Source of the DNA: Cunninghamia lanceolata
Lineage: Eukaryota > Streptophyta > Pinopsida > Cupressales > Cupressaceae
Reading direction: 5' to 3'
NCBI GenBank assembly: GCA_027924645.1
Contig: BSBN01000763.1
Span: 3,162,001 to 3,226,000, forward strand
DNA: 64,000 nt
Shown: positions 12,965 to 23,827 of the stretch, piece after piece
Layout of the letters: the number at the start of each line of letters is the position of its first letter
Position numbering within the stretch: the stretch's first letter is position 1
Notes under the pieces: model-generated
Told to the model about the DNA's origin: nothing
The model's input: the letters and a program-made list of their open reading frames with translations, nothing else
Database searches by the model: none
Program-made: the position numbers and the translations under genes

Positions 12965-15568
12965 TGTTGGAATTGGTCTGGACAACTGAGAGGGGGGGAT
13001 CAGTTGTCACACAAATTAAACTTTTCTACCTTTAATCCTCTTGGTGCAGGAGCACCCCTTCAACAAGCCAAATATACATCTGAGGGAGAAGACTAAGGTA
13101 TTCATATGTTATGCATTTCTATGTTTCTTCATGTTGTCCTGTAGGACTTGTGTTGTGATTTCATGTTTGTAATAAAAACCCCATCATGTGAACTAGTGTT
13201 ACAAATTTGGCGTCCTAATAAGCCAATTTGAACATCTTGGGTAATTAGGGTATGTGGATGTTTAATTCAAGTGTGTTGTGTTTAGATGTCTTATAAATAT
13301 GTTTAAATCATGTCGCATGCAAACATGTGTCATGTGATTTTTCATATTCCAGTTGGAAGTTGTAACAACTCCAACTTCTTGTGTTCCGGTTGGAACTGAA
13401 TGGGGAGAGATATAAACACATTTTTGGAAGAGGAGTAGGAGGATTAAGTTGAATTGAAGAAATAGAAATTCTGTCAATTTGTGTTTACAAATTCTAGGTG
13501 CTGTGTAAAATCTCTGTGTATCAGACTATTCTGTGTATACTCTCTGTATCAAATTGTTCGTTACATAGTTTAGTTTTCTGTTGTCAAGATGCAACATTGA
13601 AACCATTCCACTGGTAGATTTCTTTGAAATCAGTGGGATTGATTCTATACATAGTTTTCTATTTTGTTTTCTTTTTGTTTGTGTTTCTGGCGGAATGGAA
13701 TAGGGGATCCAATCTATGGAAGAGTTGTCGCAGTAGAGAGCCTAGCATCTCTATGTGCTAGGACTCAACAGACTATAGACTACGAGTTTGGTTGCAGAGG
13801 ACATCCTTGGTGTTAGGTTTTGGTGTTATTTCACTTGAGGTATATTTCCTATGTATATCGCAATTGTATGCGAATATACATTTCATGGAGAGTGTGTTGG
13901 AAGTTCACCTTCTAAGAATACAAGTGTCGACCGGTTGTAGTGGTCAAAGTGTATAAAGATTCATTGGGTGACTGGTGATAGAAGGTTAAACAATGCATGT
14001 TCGAAGTTGAGAGCATCAAGTTAAACCAACGGTTGAATCAATTCAAGGTTCAAAGGTTTAATAGGTTTGATGGTTCATCAGAGTAAGTGGATATTGGCGG
14101 GAGAACTTTAGAGTTGGCTGAAGAACTTGTATACCGATAGTTGAACTGAATGATTAAACCGGTTCAATGGTTCAACGGGTGTAGCAGGTTCATCACTGAT
14201 AGTAATAAGGATTGTCGATAGTTGAACTGACTATTGAACCGGTTCAATGGTTCAACGGTTTAGTAGTTCAACCGAGAGCTGCTGACAGTGTTAAGACTGT
14301 ACGATGGAAGTACACTGAACAGATAGTTGGAGGTTCAACAATATAAATGGTTCAACAGTTCATTTAGTCTGTTTGGTTCAATGAGTTCACCAAACTCAAA
14401 AGATTCAAGGGGTTCATTTGGTTTGATAGGTTCATGGGTTCAATGAACTTGGAGGTTTCAAGTGGTTCAAAGGTTCATCCACAGCAATAGTTCCAAAATT
14501 TTAATCTATTTTCACCGCTTTCTTGCGGGCTTTGCATCACCTCTTTTACAACTTCTAATCAAATTAATGATATGAATATTAAAGCATGAACTAATAACAC
14601 ATGAGTAGAAACATAAGTAACACACTTGACACCAAGATTTCTGACATGGAAAACTAGTTAAGGGAAAAACCACGGTGGGGGTTAACCCATAAATATTATA
14701 CTCTATTAAAAGTATTACAAAGGAGAATGCACATGTATTTGGGCTCACTACCTAGAGCTCACTTCTCAAAGAAGGCTTACTACCTATAGGAAGAAAATTA
14801 CAATGGAATTGAATTGATAAGTAGCATCTATCAATGCAATGATTCAGTTCTGGTTAAGCACAAAATATTGACTTGATACACTTCATCTTTACTCTGCCCT
14901 TTTTACTGTTCTGCTAGCATCTGAATCTTAGATCTCTACTCTTTTTGTACTTATTCCATAGAAGCATCACACACACACTGAAATCATTCAAATCCATCTG
15001 CTATATATATCCACATCCTGATCTTCAACCACTTTTTAGTTAGCTTCAAGAACACTTAGAACTTTACTAAAGATTCTGTTCTATCGACTAAATCCATGTA
15101 CAATTTGGAACGTGGACCAAAACTTGCACTCATAATTCATCAACCAAGTCAGCTACTATCACTGATCATCACAACTTATCCAACCAACAACTTCCATACA
15201 TCTGAAACCAATATCAATTACAAGGTTGGCCTGTTCTTCTTCTGCCTAATCTGTCAAACTGTTAACCCGATACTTAGATGCTAATAACTATCAAATCCTT
15301 CATCATTGGAGACTAAAACTCTGGATTTAGATTAACCTAGCAATGCTTATGACTCCCTCAAATCCATAACAAACTCTAATCTACTCCTGAAGAGATCTGG
15401 ACCAAGATACCAGACCTTGTCACACACTCTGTTCTTAACTTCCCAGACTTAGACAAATCTTCAATCTAATTTCTGGTATGGCCAAATTATGAAATACGGA
15501 TGTGTAGTAGAGACTTAGTTGCCATCAATGACAACACTTATCATGCCTAGCAATGTTTCTTGCCAACA
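12965..15568 (-). repeat. Element S, 5' LTR (minus-strand sense), interrupted by solo LTR Y
   Basis: Two pieces, 12965-13041 and 14540-15568, together match 3090-4210. Plus-strand ends are TGTTGGAATTGG and TTGCCAACA. The break is a solo LTR with its own CCTCT duplication. Confidence 0.88.
13042..14539 (+). mobile_element. Solo LTR Y, 1498 bp, inserted in the 5' LTR of element S
   Basis: It begins TGGTGCAGGAGCACC and ends GCTTTGCATCA, with TGRTGC/GCATCA inverted ends, and is flanked by CCTCT at 13037-13041 and 14540-14544. The uninterrupted LTR at 3090-4210 shows the empty site. A TATA-like GATATAAACAC at about 13409 supports plus-strand sense, with U3 before it and a long R/U5 after. From about 14020 to 14490 it is packed with GGTTCAA words. 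No coding region is seen. Family not identified. Confidence 0.82.
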
Positions 15569-15573
15569 AAAAC

Positions 15574-16464
15574 ATGAAATATATAACATGGCATATGTAA
15601 TCAATCACTTACCATTAGCTAGTGATCCCTCTCGATCATTTTTTTGTCTCTCTTCGTCTATAGCTGGATGGGTTGGAGTTGTGACCTCCTATGAGAAGCA
15701 TGAAAAAGTAAAATTGAGTAAACATGAATATCTTTTATGTACATTAAATGACATGAGATAAAAAAGAAATACAAAATAACATTTACATGTTACTGGCTCA
15801 TACCTTAGTCAAAGGATCTACAGACAAAACAACTACAACAATGCCCACCTCCACTTACTGATGAAAATTAGGAGTCTCCATATTCAATATCTAAAAATAG
15901 AGTTTAAAGTTATTTGAGCAAAACAAATACATAACATTATTTAAATGCATAATGATTACAAATGGTAAAATTTACCTCAGTGAAAGTGCTTCTACATGGA
16001 GGGGACCAAGGAAATTATGGTGGTGGTGGTGAAGTTCCTTGTTTGTCATCAAATTGTCACTAAATAAGATTACCATTGATATATGTACTATATTTATGAT
16101 CTTGTGATAAATTACATACCTGTTGACTGGACCTCCTCTCACACCCCTACACTAGATGGATAACAAATGTAGAATGAATACTTTGACCCTAGAATTTCAT
16201 AGTGCAGATAATTACATGTACATTAATTTTGACTTATAATATAGATACTCATATAATTAATTAGAAATTTCAAATACAAATATATTAAATCAAGTTGAAC
16301 CTTGTACAAAATTACCTAGGAGTCAATACCAAATGTTTCTTGCAAGATGACATATGTGAGGGTAATATCATCTAATATGGATGTGTCCATCACTAGCTGC
16401 TACCCCTGCATTGTAGCATCTTGACACTCTATAAAATCATCTAGATTGCCTACATGGCAAGTTG
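15574..16464 (-). pseudogene. Exon-like remnants of an unidentified gene
   Basis: Several short stretches read in the minus direction have plant-type splice sites: about 15690-15613 (ends AATG|GTAAGTG), 15890-15806 (ends AAG|GTATGAG), 16065-15976 (ends GAG|GTAAAT), 16160-16122 (ends CAG|GTATG) and 16455-16317 (ends TAG|GTAATT). Intervening sequence is AT-rich like introns. The 16455-16317 piece translates in part as TSILDDITLTYVILQETFG with one stop before it. I cannot name the gene. Element G begins within or beside the last piece. This is a pattern reading; a transposase gene or chance splice motifs are alternatives. Confidence 0.35.
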
Positions 16465-17135
16465 TGCAGTCATAGATGGAGGGTCCAAAGAATAGACTAT
16501 CCAACCATACAACCTAAGTAAACAATGGAAACAACATAAAGAATGAATCAAAAAATGAGTATATATTGACTAAATATCATGAACAAGTACAATCTTCATA
16601 TGCCAGTAACATGCAGACTATTATGGGTTTGCAGGTCTGTCCTCCAACAAAATTACATAAAAGATATAGTTTTGAAGTGCCTTCAAAAAATCCATAAATG
16701 AAGACTATTTAAAATTTCTATCATATTCACCATCATACTATTCATCACACTACTTCTATCCTAATGCATCTAATGAATGCTTATATATCGTCTCCCAGCT
16801 AAAGGAATGCTCTGCGTTGTTATCAAGAGGGTTAAAACTCCAATGTATGATGAAACATGTAAGTTGGCCTACAACATGTGGTAATGCTCTACAAATGGAT
16901 GAAACATGTTGTAGTTCTCAATGAAGGTCTATTTTATCCCATATTGTCTTGTGAGATGTTCCATTTGGCTCCACAAGTCACATAAATGCTCCGTAAACCT
17001 TGTATGCTCACATTGAATGTTGAATACTCTATTTTGTGAATTATAATGATGTTCTGATAGCGATAATTCTCAATAGACAATTTGAAACCTCATGAAATTT
17101 GGATATGATGTAGATGACACAGTGTAGAGTCTAAA
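16465..17135 (-). repeat. Element G, 3' LTR
   Basis: About 671 bp, matching 41867-42534 throughout (shared blocks include GATGGAGGGTC near the start and ATGATGTAGATGACA near the end). In element sense a purine-rich stretch, CAGGGAGAAGGATT, precedes it at about 17135-17149 and is the likely polypurine tract. Confidence 0.85.
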
Positions 17136-17289
17136 TCCTTCTCCCTGAGCTATGAAGTGATGATGCGGTAGAATGCGGTGCAAACTTCTAAGACTGTACT
17201 GGCTGAAATGTAACTGTAATGCAAGAAAAGAAAAGAAATCAAATATTTTTGGTTTGATGCAAGATTACTTTTTGACCTAGGATGCTCCT

Positions 17290-17693
17290 GCATCAGACAC
17301 CCAAGGTTGTTTGAAAAGTGAGTCCCTCAGTTTGCTGGGGCTAGATCAAAACCAATGCGGTCTACCTCAGCCTGAGAATCCATGATGAATCTTCCTTCAG
17401 TTTTTGTTTCCACTTAACCAAGTACTCTTTGTACTGCTTTCCTCTAATACTATGTCCAATTCTGCTATACAAAATTTGTTCTATCTACTCTAGTTGTTGT
17501 TGTGGTAACTAATCCTTCAATCCAACTTTAGTGCTATCATTTGATTCTCCCTCATGATACTAATATAAATCTACAATATTGAATATAGGGGAGATACCAA
17601 GTGCTTCCGGTAACTCTACTTCATATGCATTTTTTGAATCAAACTTCTTAAGAATCCTACATGGTCCAAACTTTCTCATCTTCATCTTGTTAT
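17290..17693 (-). pseudogene. Element G integrase C-terminus and chromodomain
   Basis: The minus strand reads TYNKMKMRKFGPCRILKKF, then AYEVELPEALGISPIFNIVDLY-like sequence (17700-17560), the known C-terminal part of Ty3/gypsy integrase. About 30 codons later comes EQILYSR and EYLVKWKQKLKEDSSWI, a chromodomain that steers chromoviruses to chromatin. At least three in-frame stops are present. The piece continues the integrase frame at 23828 exactly across insertion C. Confidence 0.85.
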
Positions 17694-17698
17694 ATGTC

Positions 17699-18625
17699 TG
17701 TTGGGTGAATATTTTGTCTTTTAGCTAACTAAAGACAAAATGGTTATATCAACCATAGTGTGATGAGATAAATCTCTCCTCTCAGCAAGGGGAGGTTCCC
17801 TTTTAACTATTACAAACTTATTTACACTAAATACTAACTTCAGGGTGATTCTATATCATTCATTTCTCTTTTTTAAGAAATGGTGTTTTCAATTCTCAAT
17901 ATGAAATTCAACACAAAAGGATAATTGAAACAATACCAGTGTATTTAAACCATGAAGAAACCCATGAAAACACAAAGCTTCTTGTCATTCCTTATACCAA
18001 TTATAAACAAAAGATTTTGGAATAGAGTGCAACCCAAAGTCTTCACTATATGCCGATGTAAGATAACATGATCACAAACAATAACTTGCAGCCTAAAGTC
18101 TTCAAGTTACTTCTCACTCACAAACTTAAATGCAAATTTCAAATATGATATAGTGGCACAAAGTCTACAAAATCAAGTTTGAATCACCTCCCAAATACTT
18201 GATTTCCATGCTCACAATTCAAACATTCATACAAGATCATGTAATAGAAAGGACATAAGAACAATTCTATAACATTACAAGCTTGCTTCATGACAAAGAT
18301 TGGATGCCAACTTGCTTCTTTATATTGTTTGAAAACTGATTTACAAAATAAGCTCAAAGTCTCAAATTGCTCTTCAAAATGGCAGTGCTTCGCTTTAATA
18401 GACAAAAGATTAAAATTACAATAGAGGCCCTCTTTATTTATAGGGAGGAGCCTAGAGTGAAAATAGGAAAAATCCAACTACTTTGACTTATTCAACAAAA
18501 GAGTCCTATTTGACTTGGGACTTCCTTTGTCTCACATGTAATTACATTTTAGAAAAATACATGTGAATATGTCCAAAACAAAATACAAATTGCATATACA
18601 AAAATGAAAATAAACTAAGGCACAA
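17699..18625 (-). repeat. LTR-like terminal region of insertion C
   Basis: Read on the minus strand, about 18600 to 17699 resembles an LTR: an AT-rich upstream part, a TATA-like CCCTATAAATAAAG at about 18440, a transcript-like leader and an end in ACCCAACA. It follows the last coding frame directly. No second copy is visible at the other end of C. The open frame at 18184-18477 overlaps the TATA region and is not a gene. Confidence 0.5.
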
Positions 18626-18634
18626 AGAAGAATT

Positions 18635-19492
18635 TCAACTGCCACCATCATTCTTCTTCAGGAAATTTTGATACATGGTCCATACTACTGCCATCTCATA
18701 TACATCAGGTCTAGCTATATTGCCTGAAATGGTATGAGCCTTGAGAACTGCATCCTTGACCGCCTTTACCACCTTCTCATTCTTTTTGAGGTTATTCTTT
18801 AGATTTTCAAATCTTGAATGATAATCATAAAGATTATCCATTGAAGCCACTGTCAACACCTCATCTTCAAACTTCTGCTGAACTATTTTCTCAAAAGCAT
18901 AAATCATCTCATCTACAGATAGAAACTTAGGATCTTCACCTATTAGAGTGTATGGTAGTTCCTCTAACCTATGCAAAAGTGAGACATCACTATCTTCATT
19001 GTTTTCTCGTGCTTGGCACAAATCATCAAGCAAGCCTCTTATCACATTGATGCGACAAGTCAGATATTCCTTGGTCTTGAGATAAGACTCCCAATTTGAT
19101 GCGACACCAATCACAATCAAATTATTTATCTTCATTTTCTTCATCTCAATCCATTCCCCCAAAGTGTCTTCTTGATCTTGAAGTTCTTGAGATAGTGTAC
19201 CAACAATATTATCTAACTCAGCATTTGCCTTTTCCATTTTTTCTTTTGTTTCCATTATGGTCTTCAAGAGAACTCTGCCTTGTGCCAACAACCATTCTAG
19301 AATATTACCAACCACTCTTCCTCTAGCTTCAACCTTTTCAACCTTTTGAATCAAAGGGTCTTCTACAGTAACTGTCATCAGTTCCACAATCTCTGATAAT
19401 TTCACTATCTTTTGAAGGACAACAACAAGCTGCTTAGTCTTTGCTTTGTATTGTTCCTTTTCCTTTTTCTCTTCATCAAATTTTACAAGCAA
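18635..19492 (-). CDS. Insertion C, distal coiled-coil protein segment (285 codons)
   Basis: The longest open frame of insertion C. The product is rich in Lys and Glu with extended heptad patterns (residues ~1-110 and 190-260), and contains no zinc knuckle, signal peptide or membrane segment. It ends with NFLKKNDGGS just before the LTR-like terminus. It is probably the C-terminal part of one long protein whose other parts lie at 19508-22100, separated by single stops. A similar layout (folded N-terminal part, acidic linker, coiled coil, LTR) is seen in element S, which suggests a shared kind of structural protein. Function unknown. Confidence 0.5.
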   Translation of the reverse strand: MLVKFDEEKKEKEQYKAKTKQLVVVLQKIVKLSEIVELMTVTVEDPLIQKVEKVEARGRVVGNILEWLLAQGRVLLKTIMETKEKMEKANAELDNIVGTLSQELQDQEDTLGEWIEMKKMKINNLIVIGVASNWESYLKTKEYLTCRINVIRGLLDDLCQARENNEDSDVSLLHRLEELPYTLIGEDPKFLSVDEMIYAFEKIVQQKFEDEVLTVASMDNLYDYHSRFENLKNNLKKNEKVVKAVKDAVLKAHTISGNIARPDVYEMAVVWTMYQNFLKKNDGGS

Positions 19493-19507
19493 TGAGCTTG
19501 CTATAGC

Positions 19508-20730
19508 TTAAAAATCTGACTTGAAACCTTCGTGAGTCAGCTTTCCCAATTCTACTCTTGAAACAATATAGTCATTCACATCAAAATTATCTGTGGTGGC
19601 ATCTACAAGTTGTCTAGCAATCTCTGCATATCTAATTCTGTTTTCATCAATTAGCCTAGAAACAGTCTTAGGCTTTTTCTTCTGACCTTTTGGTTTAGCA
19701 GGCAACAATTTCTCAATGTCAATGTCATCTAGCGAGATAGCCTACTTTTTCCTTTTGGGGGTATAAGTAGACAACCATGGGGGTAGTGTTGGAGTACTAA
19801 CATTTGGAGATGAATCAACTACCTACTTAGCGAAACTCATGCCAATACCTGTTATGGTGACAATAGGAGAGGTGTTGGTGAGAATTACACTTGTATCGAC
19901 ATTTTTCTCTGAACCATCAAGAAAGTGATCCAAAATAGTTTGTTCTCCAATATCAAAAGAAGGAGAAGATAAAATAGGAATAGAATCAAAAGAATCAAAA
20001 ATAGTCCCATAACTAGTTCTCACAGAAGGAGGAGTATTATCAGAAGATACAATGACAATAGGAGAAACAGGGACATTAGAAACCACTAGAAAACTATCAG
20101 AAATAGAAACACAAGGCAAAGCTATAGAAAATTGTGGCTCTAGAGAGATATCTTTTTGAGGGGACTTTAACAAACCACCAAGTTGTTCCTGTTCTACATT
20201 CTTTTCTCCTTCTTGTTCCTTATTACCTTCTTCATTAGCTGGTTTCTCAATCACTTCTACCTGTTCAGAATCAGGTTCTTCAACATTTTGTTGTTCTATC
20301 TCAGTATTTTCAACCTCCATATTATCAACATTTGTTTCCTTAGCACCTGAATCTGATACATTAGAACTTCCTACAATCCCTTTTTCTTACCTGCCTTAGA
20401 GACAAACTTGATCTTTGGTTCAGACACCTTAGAAGAAGATGGAACGTCACTTTTATTTTTAGTTCTATTTTCTACCTTCTTTCTAGTCTACTCCTGAATC
20501 TCTATCTCTGATTTGGTGAGGAACTTTTTCAAATTGAGACCCTTGCTCTGTAACCATATATTGGTGTTAGCTAGTATAGGTTGAAATCTCTTCCTAATAG
20601 AAGTCTCTTCTTTCACAGACCATTTGACTTCTAGCAAAGCTGAAGCTTCAATATTGTTAATGTCATACTTAGGATCTAGGACATCACCCTCATCTTCCAT
20701 GCCCACTAGAACATCAGCCAATCCTAGCTC
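19508..20730 (-). pseudogene. Insertion C, middle part: basic segment and acidic linker
   Basis: Minus-strand frames at 20721-20488, 20320-19823 and 19708-19508. The middle one opens with about 45 residues dominated by Glu and Gln, followed by Ser/Pro/Val-rich, low-complexity sequence. The last has a Lys-rich start (KPKGQKKKPKT), possibly nuclear-localising. Stops separate the frames. No known domain is recognised; I take them as the disordered middle of the insertion C protein. Confidence 0.45.
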
Positions 20731-20899
20731 CTCTATTTGACTTAGGTGTAACCTATAGTAATCCAGTTTCCTTATTCATTATGGGTTCTCAGATCAGCCC
20801 AAATATCCTCAACCATGGGAACATGAAACACTGCCTTTCTTTTGATCTTACCTTGTACCCTTCAGAAATTAAAGTGATCTCTTTTCTTAAACTATTTCA

Positions 20900-22110
20900 T
20901 CATCACCAACTATATTTCTGATTCAATGGCCTTATCCTTAGTAACTGATTGCATTGAGTACCTGCCAATCTCCATAGGAAACTTAATTCTTGACTTCTTT
21001 AATTCCATTTGTTTATTATGCACAACAATTAATTGTCTACACAATTCCATCAGAACTACCTTATCACTTGGATACCTTGGTAACATATACGGATATCCTA
21101 GATAATATACAACTCTTAAATAAGTGAAAGTTGGAAATTGTAGAAATAGACAACCAAAAGAATTGACCACTTCCCAAGCTTCATCTGATACTCTCTTCTG
21201 TTCAAGCTCACTATCCCATAAGCACATAAACACTGAAAAGAAGGCATCATTCACCCTATGAAAATGATGAATTGACCCTTTGAGAGTTATTTGTGGATAG
21301 TATTGAAAAATTGGAACCAACCTCTGATCACCATCCTGAGTGAGACTAAGAAAAATCCTCATACTTGTAGCTGCATATACCAAATATGAGGTCATATAGA
21401 ACTTAAAATTTGTATTGACCTTGATCAACTGATCATGTAGAGCATTGCTGATTTACTCACCCTAGAAGATCTTCTATTTTCCTTTGAGAATGACCCTGAT
21501 ATAGGTGTACATCCATTCATGAAATCTGGATGAAGAAGGAAGGCCCCTGATTCTACTCGGCAATGTGATCAAATCACTCACCTCTTCCACAAAATCACTT
21601 CTTGGGAGCTCCTTAGGCCATCTAGATAGATTACTCTTAGGAGTCTTCAACCATTTGCTATTTATATGCTTCTTTGTGGATTCCACATCAGTCTCAAAAT
21701 CCTTTTGACCTTTGGCAAAGTTGATTTCCCCAACATTCTCAATAGGACACATGAAAATCTTATCAAGGAACTCTGCATCTAGCCTCATGATTACATTTCC
21801 TTGAGAATCAGTCATAGTTCTAGTATCCCTATTATAGTGGCTTGCCACTTGGAGAACAAACTCTGGGTTATGAGAAACAAAAAGAAAAGATGTACCATGT
21901 GTATATTGCTCTCAACAATCTTCTGCATGTAGCGAGGAGGATTTGGCTGCTTGGTTCTTTCTACAAATTCTTCCATTTCTACATGTCCAATCTCTATGTC
22001 TCTAATCTCATCTATATTGGATTGTATTGAAGTAATAGGGAAAACCCCTTAGTACTTGTACTTCATGATTTTGGCTTTTGATGAAGATGACTCTGACATC
22101 AGCTTCAAAG
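20900..22110 (-). pseudogene. Insertion C, N-terminal domain of unknown protein
   Basis: Minus-strand frames at 21848-21474 and 21428-20910, with a further in-frame stretch upstream to about 22100 joined by a frameshift near 21850. The part beginning TMTDSQGNVIMRLDAEFLDK and the part with FLQFPTFTYLRVVYYLGYP look like a folded, alpha-helical domain. I know similar anonymous proteins recur in plant repeats but cannot name the family. A capsid-like role would fit its place at the start of the coding region; this is a guess. Confidence 0.45.
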
Positions 22111-23822
22111 AGAACTATAAATGGTGTCAATCACAGCTACTTGATGAAACTACAAAACTTCATGATCTCGTAGTTAGGGGAAAAATAGGTAAATTAGGGA
22201 TACTGTGAACTGATGATCATGAACATAGGAACATGCTTGAAAGGGCTTGAGAGCATGCAAGTCAAGAAATTAGGTGAAAGCGAGCCAAAGGTATCAAAAG
22301 GTGAAAATTTCTAGTGTTAGGAAAATTTTCAGGATGACATGCATGGGCAGTAAAAATGACCACTCCTACATGTGGGGTAGATTATATGAGTATGTAGGGT
22401 CAGTCAAAATGACTGTCTCTACAGGTAGGAGCAAATTTGAGATTTTTCATGTAGGGGCGGTCATTTTGACCGCCCTTACATTTGGGTAAATTACAGAGTT
22501 TTTTTTGGTGTAGGAGTGGTTCATTTTACCACTATTGCAGGTGATAGTTCTCTTAATGATTTATGTGTAAGGGAGGCTGAAATGGCTGCTCTTACATGTT
22601 GGATCACAGTAGAATATACCAAGGCGGTGAATTCACCTACCAATGCATCAAGGTTTTTTATGTAGGGGCGGCCACAAACACCGCCCTTACATCTGGTAAT
22701 CAAAGCAAAGTCAAATCATATGTATCGGCGGTGAAAATACCCACCGATACATATTGTCAAAAAGGCCATCACTCAAGCGAGTGATGAATAAACCTGCCAG
22801 TGCATATGAAGGAGAAAACATGTAAAAGCGGCAAAAATGTCTGCCAATACATGTTGGATCAGAAAAAACCTAAGTTGCAGACACCAAAGAAAACAAAAAA
22901 TTACCATCTATATAAAACAAGGGATCAGAGGAAAACGGTGAAATCTATTGATGAAAAATGTGAAATGGTGATAAAAACACATACAATCATTAGGGTTTCA
23001 AAATAATCCACAAAGAAATACAAATGCCAATCGATTAATTCAAAATGACATTTTAACAAAAGCATTTACAATAAATTAGAAAAACAAAACACTTATATTA
23101 CCAACAAACCCTAACAAAAAGAAAGGAAAGAGAAAAATGACGCCATACCTGGTGCAAACACACCGAAAACCCTAGGTACAACCTCACCAACAAAATCTAC
23201 TCACTCCACAAAATCCATGATTAGATTGGCTTCTGAGGGATTTGATGGCTATCACAAGATGTTTTAGAATGAAAACTAAATGAAAACAACTAAAAACATT
23301 TAAAAGGTTTCAAATAACTACATTAATCATGGGCATGAGTACCATTAATGCACATGTAGTTAACTTAAGATGCTTAGGAAAAATGCTCGAGCGGTTGATT
23401 TACCCACCTCTACATACGACCTGATCAATATGCACAGGTGGCGAAATCTGCCGCCCCTACATGTTAGACAAGACAATACAAACATATGCACAAGTGGTGA
23501 AAATAACTGCCATTACATGTTTGTGAAACAAGACATATGCACAAGTGACATAAATGACTGCTAGTGCATGTATACTCTGAAAAATGACTACAACCTTAAA
23601 AAGTCAGAATTGGTATTCTAACAGGCTTATGACCTAGTCAATTTCACGGACTTCAAAAATCAACCGAGGGGAATGTCATAAGTTGTTTCAAGGCGTTAAA
23701 TGACTTCACATGAGGCCAAGAAGACTTGCCTCGATTTATGAGCTTAGAGTGTAGGCCATGAAATAGACAAGTTTCGTAGGGGCCATCATACAAAATGAGT
23801 GCAGCTGATTTTGAGGACAACA
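22100..23822 (-). other. Upstream non-coding region of insertion C
   Basis: Apart from the hairpins, about 22860-23380 is AT-rich and holds no gene. At 23642-23822 the minus strand is open and continues the integrase frame of element G by chance for about 60 codons before a stop; this is insertion sequence, not integrase. Confidence 0.5.
22341..23571. repeat. Array of about 14 imperfect hairpins in insertion C
   Basis: Units of 30-37 bp form stem-loops on the model TGTAGGGGCGGTCA-TT-TGACCGCCCTTACA. Positions: 22341, 22392, 22449, 22511, 22563, 22626 (GGTGAATTCACC), 22660, 22718, 22767 (CATCACTC-AAGC-GAGTGATG), 22819, then 23386, 23430, 23486 and 23536. Stem sequence differs between units while several keep pairing (for example GTATCGG with CCGATAC at 22718). 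Spacers of 20-60 bp are unrelated. In minus-strand sense the array spans the upstream region of insertion C, with a TATA-like TTTTATATAG near 22915 between the two groups. Similar inverted repeats are known near the ends of some plant CACTA elements, but no CACTA terminus fits here. Confidence 0.75.
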
Positions 23823-23827
23823 ATGTC

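Larger units (their letters stand above)
3085..15573 (-). mobile_element. Element S: non-autonomous Sirevirus-like LTR retrotransposon with two nested solo LTRs
   Basis: The element is bounded by LTRs at 3090-4210 and 12965-15568 and by a perfect 5-bp target duplication, AAAAC, at 3085-3089 and 15569-15573. On the minus strand the primer binding site follows the upstream LTR at 12964 and a polypurine tract precedes the downstream LTR at 4211. Between them I find gag-like zinc knuckles and coiled-coil proteins but no protease, integrase or reverse transcriptase motif, so it must be moved in trans. LTR termini and internal LTR motifs match copia A at 33863-41137. Its length includes two later insertions of 3399 and 1498 bp. 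Boundaries are confident; the Sirevirus label is inferred from several polypurine tracts and the kinship with A. Confidence 0.85.
17694..23827 (-). mobile_element. Insertion C, 6.1 kb, in the integrase of element G
   Basis: Plus-strand ends TGTTGGGTGAATATT (17699) and GAGGACAACA (23822), with the 5-bp duplication ATGTC at 17694-17698 and 23823-23827 and a restored integrase reading frame when removed. TG...CA ends and a 5-bp duplication are those of LTR elements. However, I find no pair of long LTRs: the left 900 bp look like an LTR (TATA box, leader) while the right 1.7 kb is unlike it and holds a hairpin array. Minus-strand frames at 18635-22100 encode unknown proteins without polymerase motifs. 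It is non-autonomous, perhaps a recombinant. Confidence 0.78.

Noticed and set aside
14020..14490. tRNA or SINE with Pol III B boxes
   Set aside because: There are many GGTTCAA words but no A box at the right spacing and no tRNA fold.
17282..17296. LTR end on the minus strand (TGATGCAGGAGCATC, like the start of solo LTR Y)
   Set aside because: It lies inside the pol 3' end of element G, and no LTR boundary or duplication is found there.
22341..23571. CACTA transposon subterminal region
   Set aside because: The hairpins resemble subterminal repeats of some plant CACTA elements, but no CACTA/TAGTG ends with a 3-bp duplication bracket the array, and the surrounding insertion has TG...CA ends with a 5-bp duplication.
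22341..23571. CRISPR-like array
   Set aside because: Repeats are divergent, spacers uneven, and the context is a plant retroelement.
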